From Homarus americanus (lineage: Eukaryota > Arthropoda > Malacostraca > Decapoda > Nephropidae): a stretch of 64,000 nucleotides of DNA. Made by a program: the position numbers and the translations under genes. The notes below the pieces were generated by a model, which searched no databases, was not told where the DNA came from, and saw only the letters and a list, made by a program, of their open reading frames with translations. This document shows, one piece after another, positions 24,917-36,109 of this stretch (positions are counted from its first letter, which is position 1; every line of letters starts with the position of its first letter). The stretch lies in assembly GCF_018991925.1 (NCBI RefSeq), contig NW_024742338.1, positions 3,674,261 to 3,738,260 on the forward strand, in the 5' to 3' direction.

Positions 24917-25075
24917 AAGGAACATAAACTTTGGTCGTAACAGCAATATCTGGACGAAACTCACCACCAGGTAACACAGACCAGGTGAGGAAGGCAGGTA
25001 TAAACACATGACCTCACATGTCACTAATGAGAAGTGTGACCCTCAGCGGGCGTGGTCACCATGCACAAGTGGGGC

Positions 25076-25109
25076 TATATAAGACACGCTCGCTCTCACT
25101 TCTTCAGCA
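25076..25109 (+). promoter_or_regulatory. Core promoter of cuticle gene C
   Basis: TATATAAG at 25076-25083 and a TCAGC initiator-like motif about 29 bp downstream; the ATG is at 25117. It differs from the gene B promoter by single bases only. Confidence 0.7.
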
Positions 25110-25116
25110 GACAGTC

Positions 25117-26348
25117 ATGAACTCTAAGGTGAGCACTACTGAACACTCTCACATAACATTATATATATAGTGTATTAGTGAACACTTTGGCTGAACATGT
25201 TGTAACTTTCTTCCTGCAGGTATACGTCATCTGGTGTCTAGTGGGTGTGGTGGTGGCCCACCCGGACCGTCCAACCCCCGCTGGCTACGGCTACTCCGCC
25301 CCCGACCATCCCCTCACCTACACCCCGCCCCCTTCAGCTTACAAGGCCCCAGAACCTACCTATGAGGCCCCTTCACCATCCTACAGGGCCCCTGCACCAT
25401 CCTACAAGGCCCCAGAACCTACCTATGAGGCCCCTTCACCATCCTACAAGGCCCCAGAACCTACCTATAAGGCCCCTGCACCATCCTACAAGGCCCCAGA
25501 ACCTACCTATGAGGCCCCTGCGCCATCCTACAAAGCTCCTGCACCATCCTACAAGGCCCCTGCACCATCCTACAAGGCTCCTGCACCATCCTACAAGGCC
25601 CCTACTCCATCCTACAAAGCTCCTGCACCATCCTACAAGGCTCCTGCACCGTCCTACGAAGCTCCGTCATACGAAGTAAGTAAATACCTTTCCATACATT
25701 CATAAAAGGTGAAGTAAATGTTTAGGTTAGTCACCAAACGTGAGCCTTATGTGATCATCTTCAACTGTATGATGGTGTAGTTAAGATGCTAACTTAACAT
25801 TACCTTCCAGAAGGGGATGCCGTTCGACTTCGTGTACAACGTTGTTGATCACTACAGCGGCAACGACTACGCCCACAACGCCATCTCTGACGGTAGTGTT
25901 GTGAACGGTGAGTACCGCGTCGTGCTGCCTGATGGCCGCACTCAGCTCGTCACCTACACGGCCGATGACTACAACGGCTACGTGGCCGAGGTCACGTACG
26001 AGGGTGAGGCCCAGTACCCAGAGCCCCAGTCCTATGGCACCCCTGCCCCAGCCCGGTCCTATGGCACCCCTGCCCCAGCCCGGTCCTATGGCACCCCTGC
26101 CCCAGCCCGGTCCTATGGCACCCCTGCCCCAGCCCGGTCCTATGGCACCCCTGCCCCAGCCCGGTCCTATGGCCTCCTATGGCACCCCTGCCCCAGCCCG
26201 GTCCTATGGCACCCCTGCCCCAGCCCGGTCCTATGGCACCCCTGCCCCAGCCCGGTCCTATGGCACCCCTGCCCCAGCCCGGTCCTATGGCACCCCTGCC
26301 CAGACTTATGAGAAACCGTCGTCACTTTATGGCGCACCAAGCCACTAA
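25117..26348 (+). CDS. Cuticle gene C: resilin-like RR protein, one frameshift
   Basis: Duplicate of gene B. Exons are 25117-25128 (MNSK), 25220-25675 (152 codons: the rest of the signal peptide plus YKAPEPTYEAP/PAPSYKAP repeats) and 25811-26348 (RR domain and YGTPAPARS repeats). Introns are 91 and 135 bp, phase 0. The RR domain is identical in protein to that of gene B, and exon 2 has no frame disturbance. In exon 3 an extra 10 bp (a second TCCTATGGC plus one C) at about 26171-26182 shifts the frame, giving LWHPCPSPV repeats and an early stop at 26309-26311 rather than the conserved tail YEKPSSLYGAPSH at 26346. The protein could still be made with an altered C-terminus. A repeat-length polymorphism or assembly error is equally possible. 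Confidence 0.78.
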
Positions 26349-26519
26349 CTGGGAGGCTATAAGGACCTGTACGTGTACTGTAATTTATTAGTTATAATCT
26401 GCTAGAATATATGAATCACCTTCCAGTGTTGTATATTTTGACATCACCTCCTGACTGATGGACGATCTTGGTCTTGAGGAGTTATCGTCTGTTTCTCTCT
26501 CCAACTTTATCCTAATTTT

Positions 26520-27128
26520 TAATTTTTCGGCACTACAGACGTAAATATGTCCGTAGTCATCCTACATGTTCACATTATAACTGTGTTCGATACAATTACG
26601 CTTTCATTACAGTATCATAGGTATCTTGGATTATCACTTAATGTTGTTATATATATTCTTGATGCTCTATACACGTGCTATTGTGAATTTTTTATTTCAT
26701 TTCGCAATTTGCCGTCATTTGAAAATGTATATGCTACCCCTGTGAGTGAAGTCATCTCCATTTTCTGTGAACACTTACAATACCATGGTACCATAACTAT
26801 TCTAACTTTACGGCATCAACGCTCCTTCATCATAGAAAACATGCAGCCGACAAGAGAGTAATCTTGGTTTTTAGTGTATACGTTTTTATTCTTAGAATCC
26901 AATTGAATAAATAGATGGTATACCCTATGTATGGTCCAATATTCATACAAGTTTTAGGTGTGTTCTGTCTTGATGCCCAGTAAATGAGTATACAGTACTT
27001 CAAAATATGATGGTTGAAAAATAGCTGACCAATAATATGACCAACCATTCATCTGTGACGAATGAAAACGAATAGACGACAAGCCAATGGTGGTTGAGAC
27101 ATCTGCAGGGGAGCTTGTTCACTACTAG
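26520..27128. other. Intergenic, no gene seen
   Basis: AT-rich sequence after the end of the duplication. Open frames near 26547 and 26830 have no recognisable domain, splice context or composition bias. Confidence 0.5.
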
Positions 27129-27132
27129 GGAT

Positions 27133-28742
27133 TGTGGGGTATGGGTTACGTGGGTTCACACTCAGGATGGGATGGAAAAAGGAAACTCACAATGTGCTCT
27201 CTGTATACATGTTGTATTGGATGTACAATGCAGCTTGGTGCTGGGAAGGCAGCATGGTTACAAGCGTGATGTAGAGAGAGCTGGTTGGTGAGGGTGCTCA
27301 GAGGAGGACCAGCCTGTGGGTCGCCATGCTAGCCAGCGGGAGCGAGGACCACCAGGCAGGCAGAGGAGGAGGAGGTGTTGCTGGCTGGTTGGTGTAGGTA
27401 GTAAGAGACAGGTCACCGCGAGGTCAGGTCTTAAATAGCGAGGGGGTAGGCGTGGCTTAGTAGTTGACCCCCGCTCCGTGGTGTATGGCGGCGCTGGTTG
27501 ACCTAGACCACGAGGCATACACAGGGGAATTCGTGGGGTCGGCTAGGCAGCGACAAACAGCGTTTGTAGGGGAGAAATCCACTACAATACTCCCTCCTTC
27601 CCTCCAGGTGGTGTAGGAGACTTGTTGTCTGCAGGGTTGCATAGCACATGTGAGGCAGAACGGGCGGTGTATGCCTCATGTGAGACAACGGCGATGGCGT
27701 GGATGAGCTGGTCGCTAGAGACAACTATCTAAATACACAATATCTGTGGGAGTAGAGAGGGAGAAAAAGGGTGTGTGGAGGCGATGAATGTTGTGCTTCC
27801 CTCACGGCAGGTACAGAATCGTCTGATGCGCCTGCTGGGGTGTGTGGGCCTGGGTCAGGAGCAAGGGCTGCGTCAGCAGAAGCGGATGAGGGCTCGTGAC
27901 AGCAGCTGGGTCCACGACAGTAGCAGGGTGCAGGACAGTAGCAGGGAGTACCTGAGGGAGAAAAGAGGGGTGTGTGGGTCCGCACTCAGAAGCAGGGGCC
28001 GCGTCAGAAGCGGCAGGGGGTACTGCTGGGCCGGGGCGGTGTCTGAGGCAGGACGGGTGTGTTGGGGTCGGTAGGACGTGGTGCTTGGGGCAGGAATAGG
28101 AGCGGCTGTCTGCTTAGAGTAGCAGAGCTGCTCTAGGGTGTCTAACCTGCGATGTAGAGACAGTAGTTGTAGAGCCGATGAGAGCTGCTTCTGGGTGGAT
28201 AAGCCGGTCTTCCATGTTGCTTGAAGACTGGGAGAGTGATCGGTTTCTCCTCCATCCTGTGTGAGTGGTCACTCCGGGGGTCACCATTTGTGGGGTATGG
28301 GTTACGTGGGTTCACACTCAGGATGGGATGGAGAAAGGAAACTCACAATGTGCTCTCTGTATACATGTTGTATTGGATGCACAATGCAGCTTGGTGCTGG
28401 GAAGGCAGCATGGTTACAAGCGTGATGTAGAGAGAGCTGGTTGGTGAGGGTGCTCAGAGGAGGACCAGCCTGTGGGTCGCCATGCTCGCCAGAGGGAGCG
28501 AGGAACGCCAGGCAGGTGGAGGAGAAGGAGGTGTTGCTGGCTGGTTGGTGTAGGTAGTAAGAGACAGGTCACCGCGAGGTCAGGTCTTAAATAGCGAGGG
28601 GGTAGGCGTGGCTTAGTAGTTGACCCCCGCTCCGTGGTGTATGGCGGCGCTGGTTGACCTAGACCACGAGGCATACACAGGGGAATTCGTGGGGTCGGCT
28701 ATGCAGCAACAAACAGCGTTTGTAGGGGAGAAATCCACTACA
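27133..28742 (-). mobile_element. Short non-autonomous LTR retrotransposon (TRIM-like)
   Basis: Two direct 454-bp LTRs (27133-27586 and 28289-28742) differ at few positions and flank a 702-bp interior with no coding capacity. A 4-bp target duplication GGAT lies at 27129-27132 and 28743-28746. Read on the minus strand, the LTR begins TGTAGTGG and ends CCCCACA. The interior then starts with AATGGTGACCCCCGGAGTG, a plausible primer-binding site two bases from the LTR, and ends with the polypurine tract GGAGGGAAGGAGGGAG just before the 3' LTR. Each LTR has a TATTTAAG promoter-like box. Related LTR sequence occurs at 37700 and 59245. Movement would depend on an autonomous partner. Confidence 0.88.
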
Positions 28743-28749
28743 GGATCAA

Positions 28750-29500
28750 CTGGGAGTCAGTAGAAGAAATACAGTAGTTATCTTGTTTACACAAAGAAAC
28801 CTCCCAGTGTCCATATTCAAACTTCTCAGTAGTTTCTCAGCTTTTGTGGTATACGGACCTTATCCTTGGACTTTGTGCTCCCCACTTGCCCCCCCCCCCA
28901 GTGTAAGTGTTTTAGGGACTATTGGCCGTTAATAGATTCGTGATCAATTACTGGAGGCAGTAATAATTGTAACTAAATATAACTTAATAAAATAAGTCTC
29001 CTATCCCGTACCTCATACCGCCAACCTCACCACTCTTGCATGTGAGATTCCTTTAGGGATACCTTTGCTTTCAAATGCAAAACAATAATATGATACTTAA
29101 AATTGTATATACAGGTAGGAAATTTATCCTTAAAATATAAAAACTAGTGTTAATTTGGGATATTTCTGTTAGTTTAGTCTGTTTCTGAAATTCAGGACCA
29201 AGCTTTCTTCCCTCTTGCTGACCAGGAACGAGTTCACAAGTGTTTTTCTCATGTTTATACATAACACAATACAAAGGAAGAGTTGTAAGTGCTAACAATT
29301 CATCGTCGGTCTTCAAAGGCATCCATTCATCTTGTTATTGTTTTTGTTTGGCTCCAGCTAAAGTCCTTGAATAGGAAGTAGTGACGACCTGAATTTGACG
29401 GTAACTTGTTACTGAGCCGCCCGCAGAGCAGTGTAGTTCCTTGACGATGTATATATATAAATCATAAAATCTCATTTCACCGGGTCAACGAGGGTGGGGG
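28750..29500. other. Intergenic, no gene seen
   Basis: AT-rich sequence with homopolymer C and G runs; no recognised gene or repeat family. Confidence 0.5.
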
Positions 29501-29519
29501 GGGGGGGGTGTTTCAGGTC

Positions 29520-30075
29520 AAACCTAAAATTTCTTGATGTGACTAGTGGACCATCATTTGAACAAGTAATTCAACAAAGTAGCAAAGCTGTCCTCAGTGA
29601 CGAAGTCACTTGCCGTGGCTACTTCTACCAGCTGATGCAAACATCCTGGAGAAAAATCCAAGAACTCAGCCTATCAATACTCTACAAGGAGTGAGGACAT
29701 CAAGCTGTTGTGTGGGATGGTAGACATCCTTGCTTTTCTCCTTCTTGAGGACATACTGTGCCTGTTGTCATCAACTACTTCACAGAACACACACCAAATG
29801 GCATGGAACCCTTCATGATATACTTCAATGAGACCGATATGATAGGCAGCTATAGACAAGACCGACAATTGTTAGATAATAACCAGAATTAGGTGTTAAA
29901 CCTACAATGCATCCCTCTCTCCATGCTACCCTTCAAAAATGTGGAATGTTCACGTGGAAACACTCGGGGATGAATCACGAATAAACAACCTTTGTGAGGG
30001 AGGGAACTGATACTCCAGATTGGTTGGTCAAAGCTACCCAACTATCTGGTGCTCTGTCCAGTGGATCAAAGTTGT
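29520..30075 (+). pseudogene. Decayed MULE-type transposase
   Basis: Three frames together show the conserved order of a Mutator-like (MULE) transposase domain. FYQLMQTSWRKIQELSLSI and LYKE lie near 29620-29690, EDIKLLCGMVDILAFL follows in another frame (29691-29760), then VINYFTEHTPNGMEPFMIYF and NETD near 29765-29850, and MWNVHVETLGDESRINNLCEG near 29939-30000 in two further parts. The WNV...R.NN..EG motif is characteristic of arthropod MULE-derived proteins. Stops and shifts separate every block, so it cannot encode a working protein. No terminal inverted repeats were identified. Confidence 0.6.
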
Positions 30076-30689
30076 GGAGGTGTGTGGGACAGGAAGGCAG
30101 TGTGGAGTTGTGTGAGGAAAATGTGTTGTGTGATGCCTGTGAATTTTGTTGAGAGGAAAGAGGTGTGTAATGTAGGGGGAAGTTGTGAAGGTGTGTGCGA
30201 TAGGAGGGCGGTGTGAGGGCAAGGGGATAGGAAGTGGTATAGTACTCATTTTTTGCATGTATCCATTTTCTCTTGATCATACCTTTCACTCTTTTTGTCA
30301 CATTCTCTTTCCACAGTTCACCAACTTCTATAACCATCTTATATATAATTCAATTCTGTCCATTTTTATACAGCATACCATACCAATTGTTTATTAACTT
30401 AAAATCCTGCCAAGTCCCTCACACAGCAAGGTCTAAAACAAGTGCCATACCTCTGGACAGTTATGAAGTAGAACACTATACATTACACTCCTACAGAATA
30501 TTGTTGATATACCGAAGACATAAAGTTAACAGTAGTTGAAGCATTTGATGTTATTCAAGTTATTGCATTCACAAAGTTGCATCTACAAACAGATAGCATA
30601 TGAACACTAGGTTAGGATATACTGTATAGCATGTCATACACACTTTCTGTATAGTGTGTTATTAATACTCAATTAGGATGACAAATGTG

Positions 30690-31515
30690 ACCATCAGTGA
30701 AACTCAAAACAGGATCGTCTGAAAAATGGCAAATGAAATTCAACACCAGCAAGTGCAGCGTACTTAATATTGGAAGAACAAATACTTATAATGTATACAG
30801 CCTTAACAACATCAACCTAGAGAAGTCGACTTGTGAAAGAGACCTAGGGGTACTTGTAAGCCCGGACCTACGGCCTAGAAAACAGTGCGTTAATGTTCGA
30901 AATAAGGCAAACAGAGTATTGGGTTTTATATCTAGAAGTGTAAGTAACAAGAGTGCAGAGGTCTTATTGCAACTATATCTTGCGCTAGTCAGGCCGCACC
31001 TCGATTATGCGGTCCAGTTCTGGTGCCCCTATTATAGAATGGATATAAATTCACTAGAGTCGGTGCAGCGAAGAATGACAAAAATGATTCCGGGACTTAG
31101 AAACCTTCCATATCAGGATAGGTTAAAGAAACTTAACTTGCATTCCCTAGAAAGACGAAGAGTGCGGGGAGATATGATAGAAGTATTTAAGTGGGTGAAA
31201 GGAATCAATAAAGGGGATATAGATAAAGTTCTTAAAATATCCGAGCAGGATAGGACTCGGAGCAACGGATTCAAGTTGGATAAGTTTAGGTTTAGGAGGG
31301 AGATAGGAAGAAACTGGTTCACAAATAGGGTGGTGGACGAGTGGAACAAGCTTAGCAACTTTGTAGTAAGTGCGGGAACTCTGGAAAGTTTCAAAAGGAG
31401 GCTAGATAGATTCATGGATGATAGAGAGTGGTAGTAACTCTCGACAGGAGCTGCCATGCACAGGCCAGCCGGCCTATTGCAGACTCCTTATTTTCTTATG
31501 TTTCTTATATGCCAT
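30690..31515 (+). mobile_element. 5'-truncated LINE, reverse transcriptase C-terminus
   Basis: A 245-codon open frame (30697-31434) encodes the thumb and C-terminal region after the reverse transcriptase catalytic core: EKWQMKFNTSKCSVLNIG, CERDLGVLVSPDL, LVRPHLDYAVQFW, SVQRRMTKMIPGL and ESFKRRLDRFMD. This block order is that of CR1/jockey-like non-LTR retrotransposons. The catalytic FADD region and endonuclease are missing, as expected from 5' truncation during insertion. The 3' end has TTATTTTCTTATGTTTCTTA repeats, a CR1-like short-repeat tail. The frame is intact, so the insertion looks fairly young. Confidence 0.82.
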
Positions 31516-32119
31516 ACTGTACTGTACTTATACCCTCCTGGTCTTCCCAATACTGATATAAACTATACATTTATTTAAATATATTATTTTTTATCAAAAT
31601 TTTAAAATAGGAATATGTACTAAGAAAAGTGTTTTTTTTAGAGGTTACAACTGGGAATATGTATTTAAAAAATTACAGTACAGGTATAATAAAAAGTAAA
31701 AAAATAGAACAAATAACATCCTTCCATGGCATTATCTGTTCTTTGGCAGTATACAGTATTTACAAGAAAGACAGATATAATTTATAGATCAAATATTTCA
31801 TATGAGTACATTTGCCAATACTTCGGTAAAGAAATTATATATATTTTTTTTAGACAGGACAGTTGAAAGAAGAACCATTATACAATCTATGACCCAGAGT
31901 AATCACCAATTGCTGTACAAAGATTCCACATATGTAAATATAAATGTTAACCTACAGTATGTCTTGTGATTCTGGATGTGGATGACAAAGCCATCAGTGA
32001 CGGTACAAGGGCATTTTCAGAACTTCATTCTCAAGAAGTATAAATCAAAGAAACTCTGAACAACTTGCAGAATAGTGGCCCAGTATAAGTGTACATAATG
32101 GAGTATCATTCTGCCATCA
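31516..32119. other. Spacer downstream of SPC25
   Basis: AT-rich, no gene recognised; probably contains the SPC25 3' UTR on the minus strand. TTTATT (the complement of AATAAA) occurs near 31571. Confidence 0.5.
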
Positions 32120-35100
32120 CTACTTTACCATCTTCTGAAAGAGTTTACGGATGTATACAATACATCCCGAGAAGTTGTCAGTTGCATTAAGTCTGTCCTC
32201 CAATTCCTGCAGATTGGGTATTTCTGGCGCAGAACTCAAAAGACGGTAATTATGTTCCTCTATCGCCAGCTCCAGCATGTACTCTTCATCGGGCTTTGAT
32301 CGATTCACCTAAAAAAGTTTAAAAGGTCTTTAATATTCTACCTTTTCTTGGCATTACAGAATTTCAATGCCTTTAAAGTCTTTTAGATAATATATTTGCC
32401 TATATGGCTAAATATCTTGTATCGTAACTAATATCGTGAATGTCTCCTGGTATACAGCAGGTTCACAACACTCCCCATGAAACAACAACCATTGCATATT
32501 TCTCTGTCAAGATACCTGTCAATCATATGGATCCCTTCATTCAATCTTTCTTTAACATCTCTCCTTTTTTCCTGGAATGCAGTGTATTGTTTACCCCAAT
32601 CTTAATCTTAACTACCTTCATGCTGTAAGTCAATCTTTACTCCTCATCCATACTTGATTTTTTTTTTTTGCCTTTTTAGAGTCTAATGTGAGGGACTGGT
32701 AGCTTGTTGTCAGTGAACATGTCATTTCAATACTTCCATTGGCCTGAGATGTTGTCTAATATTAATATAAATCCTTTGTATTTCTCTTGTCAAAGCAACC
32801 TTAGTTTAGACAGATTTTGAAGGTCATAGTGGATGACTGGATTATATAAGGGGTAAGTGAAGGTGGTTGGTATATAATGGGAAAAGAAAACAAGAATTTG
32901 AAATCAAGGAAAATATTACGGCAATGTATTTGTGATGGGAAGTGATATCGAAATATTAATGACAAATGAGTGATTTGAGACTGGTGCAATGCATGTGAAT
33001 TGTGAACTTTCAGTACAGTATTACAGTAGTTACAAAACATATCTAAGATGGAGTATAAACGTTACAGCAGCTCATGCATCACACTGTTGTCTGTCAAAGG
33101 TCGCCCAGTTTCCCCTGGCAACAAGAAATAACATTGTTGTAATTTTGGTGGCCAGTTGACAACATGTTTCCTAAACACAGTTGTATACCTACTCAGACAA
33201 AGAAGTATTGTACTACTAAGAGGTCCCACTTGTTGATCAAAGCTGGCCCTAACCTATACTGCAATAAATGCTGAAACAAAACAATGCAATGCACTACTGA
33301 CCTGTGTGAAAATGAAGATAAGGGAATTGTGGTTTGTGCGTTTAATGTCCAAACCCAAGTGAGTGTGGAACATTTGAGCACCACGTTCTATGTTGCTCAT
33401 GGTGTCCTGCAAGAAAGACACAATTATCCAAAGTTACAATTAAGAGAAAGAGACATAGTTATCCAAGATTATACTGGAAATACAAGAGAAGTACTGTGCA
33501 GTGAATAGATGAAGAGGTTATGTTTTGAAATGACATAACCACATTAACTGTACTCCACATGCACCACTTTCAAGACCCTTTTATGATGTATGATGCAGAT
33601 AGCAATATACTGTACAACACAGGAAAATATTCCTTCCTGGATCATCTACACTTGTCTGCTTCTTCAACTCAGTTAAGGAAGAGCAACAACAAGTACAGTA
33701 TACAAAAAGGCTGAGATTAGTTACTTTACCTTGTTCTTGAGTTCAGTTTTTTCTGCTGCCTCCTCCTTAGCTTTTAATCTTGGCTCAAGATCATCTAATT
33801 TTTTCTTAAGTCCACCTCTTTCTTGACTCTGAAATTAAATAAATTAATTTTCAAAATTAGAATGATACACAATATAGTAGGTTTAAAATGCAATAAATAA
33901 AACACGAAAATTGTCCGGCAAAAGCTGTACAAAATATTAAAAGTGGCAGCCTTGTAGTGAAGGAGTTAAAAATGTTTGCTGTCAAATGAATAGTGTACTG
34001 TCCCAGCATTCCCTCATGTCACATTAATGAAAGTGTGATTGCACAAATAATCATCAGATAGTCATTACGAGAAATAAATTCTGTTGTACACTGCACTCGT
34101 TGACAGAACTTTTACAGCAATACACTACTCTACAGGTTGAGAACAAGAAGCTGCCAGGGGACTCACCTTCTCATTTAAATCCAAGTTAATCTGTTCAATA
34201 TCTTGCTGTAGACGCTGCACCTCACGTCCCGCTTTGTCTTTATCCCCGTGAATATTTTCAATATCTTTCTGTATACTTGCTATATTGTGCTTTAATTCTG
34301 TGATGGTGTCTGAGGGAAAATATAATACCGTACAGTACTTCAATAAAAATTTTAATTGGATAGAAAAGAAACTTACTTGTTCTTGAAGTATTAATAGTGC
34401 ATCTAACTGAGGGGAATAATATTATCTATTCAGGATGTATGTGTGTATGTGTATGTGTGTGTGTGGGGGTGGGGGGGTCTATCAGTACCTTGCAAGCAGA
34501 ATGGGGGAGGGGGAAATGCTTAACAGTACCTTGATGGAAGGATGTGAGGAGAGATACTCTTGTAAACCAGGATTTGCCAAAAATTTCCTACAATATTTTG
34601 GTAACCCACACGAGACTATTAATTCCTTCACCATTATTCCCGAGTGTGTAGTGACTGCTTATGGTACAGTATATTGTAAAATATTTCGGCAATGTTATCC
34701 CCACAATATAGCACAGATGTCACATGAAAATTAGCCATCTCAGCTTATTTCACCTGATGATTAAACACACCTGATGCTACCTGGGAGGGGGATATGGGTA
34801 GGTTAGGTTATAAATTCTGCAACATTACTAAACAAGAACCACACCGGCTGCAAAGTATGACAACAAACAACCTGTAACTCACTGTAAAAGATATTAGCTT
34901 AAACTATGCAAGTAAAAATTGAATACAAAATTACAGTATCATTTCTAAAGTTGAGTTCTGTGAGATATTATCAGAGGTAAGGGAATATCAGGCTGTCCAG
35001 AAGGCAAGTGAGGACAAATAAACTTAGGTAGGTGGGTGGGAGGTATTTCAACAGATAGATAGATAGATTGACAACATGTGCATAATCCTGCTAAAACAAA

Positions 35101-36108
35101 ACACATGAGACTTCTTCTATGATTCACCATGACAGTCTAAATATTTGTGCAGTAGTTGTGGTCTTACTTTATACTGGTATTTCTGCTGTAATAGATAGCT
35201 ATACTAAAATCATGTAGCTACTGTACAGTAGCTAAACAACTATCAGTGCAGGCGGGGGTCAATATGCTCTGAAATTTTACGTGTGACTAGTGACAGCCCT
35301 CATATACCAAAATTTATCGTCCATGGTCTCATATTGTTTCCCACAAAGTATGCACAGATAGTTGTTTTAGCTACTGTACGTTCCAAAATTAACTTAAAGG
35401 TAAGCCAACAGGTCGTCATCACCCTGCACCCACTATTTTGTACTGTATAGTGTCCTATGCTCATCAAGACATGTTAGAAAAGAGGTAACCTTGGGCTAAC
35501 TTCCTTTAGAATGTTAGCTAAATTATCTAGTTACATGCCAAATTCACCAATAAAATCATAAACAAATAACTTAGAAACAAATATGAATACAGGGTGCTAC
35601 TACAGTGTATGGTCTACAACATTTCTACACTATAGACTGCGGTCTACAATTTATCCAATACTTTAGAATGTGTACTATCAAATTTTCTTGGTGATTTAAT
35701 GTTTTTATTTAGGTTAAATTAGGGTAGGGCAGACTAAAGATGTCTTTGTAGGCCACACACTGTAGTAGCACTGAATACAGTACCCTTTGCTTTGGCAACG
35801 AGGCCTTGCCGTTCCTGACAGATTGACTTTGCTTCATTGAGGGTGTTTGATAGGATCTTCTGAAGAGCTTTCTTATTAAGAGAAATCTTCATCATGAAGT
35901 TCTCATATTCAGCCTCATAATCTTCTGGTTCAGCAAGTTGGGATGTCATATTTGTAGGCTCTTTAGTTCTTACAAATCCTGAAAAAATATTGAAATACAG
36001 TAGTGATCATGAAATCCCTTTTTATGATAAGAGGTGAGTGGCTGGCCTAGGTACAGCACTGCATAACCTATTTGGACTGTAGATATAGGTTACATTACCT
36101 TTCGACAT
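32120..36108 (-). CDS. SPC25: Kinetochore protein SPC25 homologue
   Basis: Subunit of the NDC80 complex, which couples kinetochores to microtubules through a coiled coil and a C-terminal RWD-like globular domain. Six exons join in frame: 36108-36099 (MSK + G), 35978-35784, 34309-34167, 33828-33730, 33406-33302 and 32308-32120, giving 246 residues (human SPC25 has 224). All introns are GT-AG with fitting phases. Residues about 20-150 are charged, heptad-like coiled coil (ELKHNIASIQKDIENI, LQQDIEQINLDLNEK, LKKKLDDLEPRLKAKEEA). The C-terminus fits the SPC25 globular domain: HLGLDIKRTNHNSLIFIFTQ, then YRLLSSAPEIPNLQELEDRL and NATDNFSGCIVYIRKLF. The identification rests on this C-terminal pattern (Y..L.SAP, L..L..L, T.NFS....IRK.F) plus length and coiled coil. 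It has no tandem repeats, unlike its neighbours. Confidence 0.82.
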
Positions 36109-36109
36109 T

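Larger units (their letters stand above)
24958..26511 (+). repeat. Segmental duplication, copy C
   Basis: Near-identical to 16836-18711, with shorter repeat arrays in exons 2 and 3. The similarity stops at CTCCAACTTTATC, before the position of gene B's AATAAA signal, so copy C lacks that polyadenylation signal. Confidence 0.9.

Noticed and set aside
27775..28074. 99-codon plus-strand frame inside the LTR element
   Set aside because: The interior has no gag or pol motif on either strand; low-complexity Arg/Ser/Gly sequence only.
34435..34734. 99-codon plus-strand open frame within SPC25 intron 2
   Set aside because: It begins in a (TG)n tract and has no recognisable domain.
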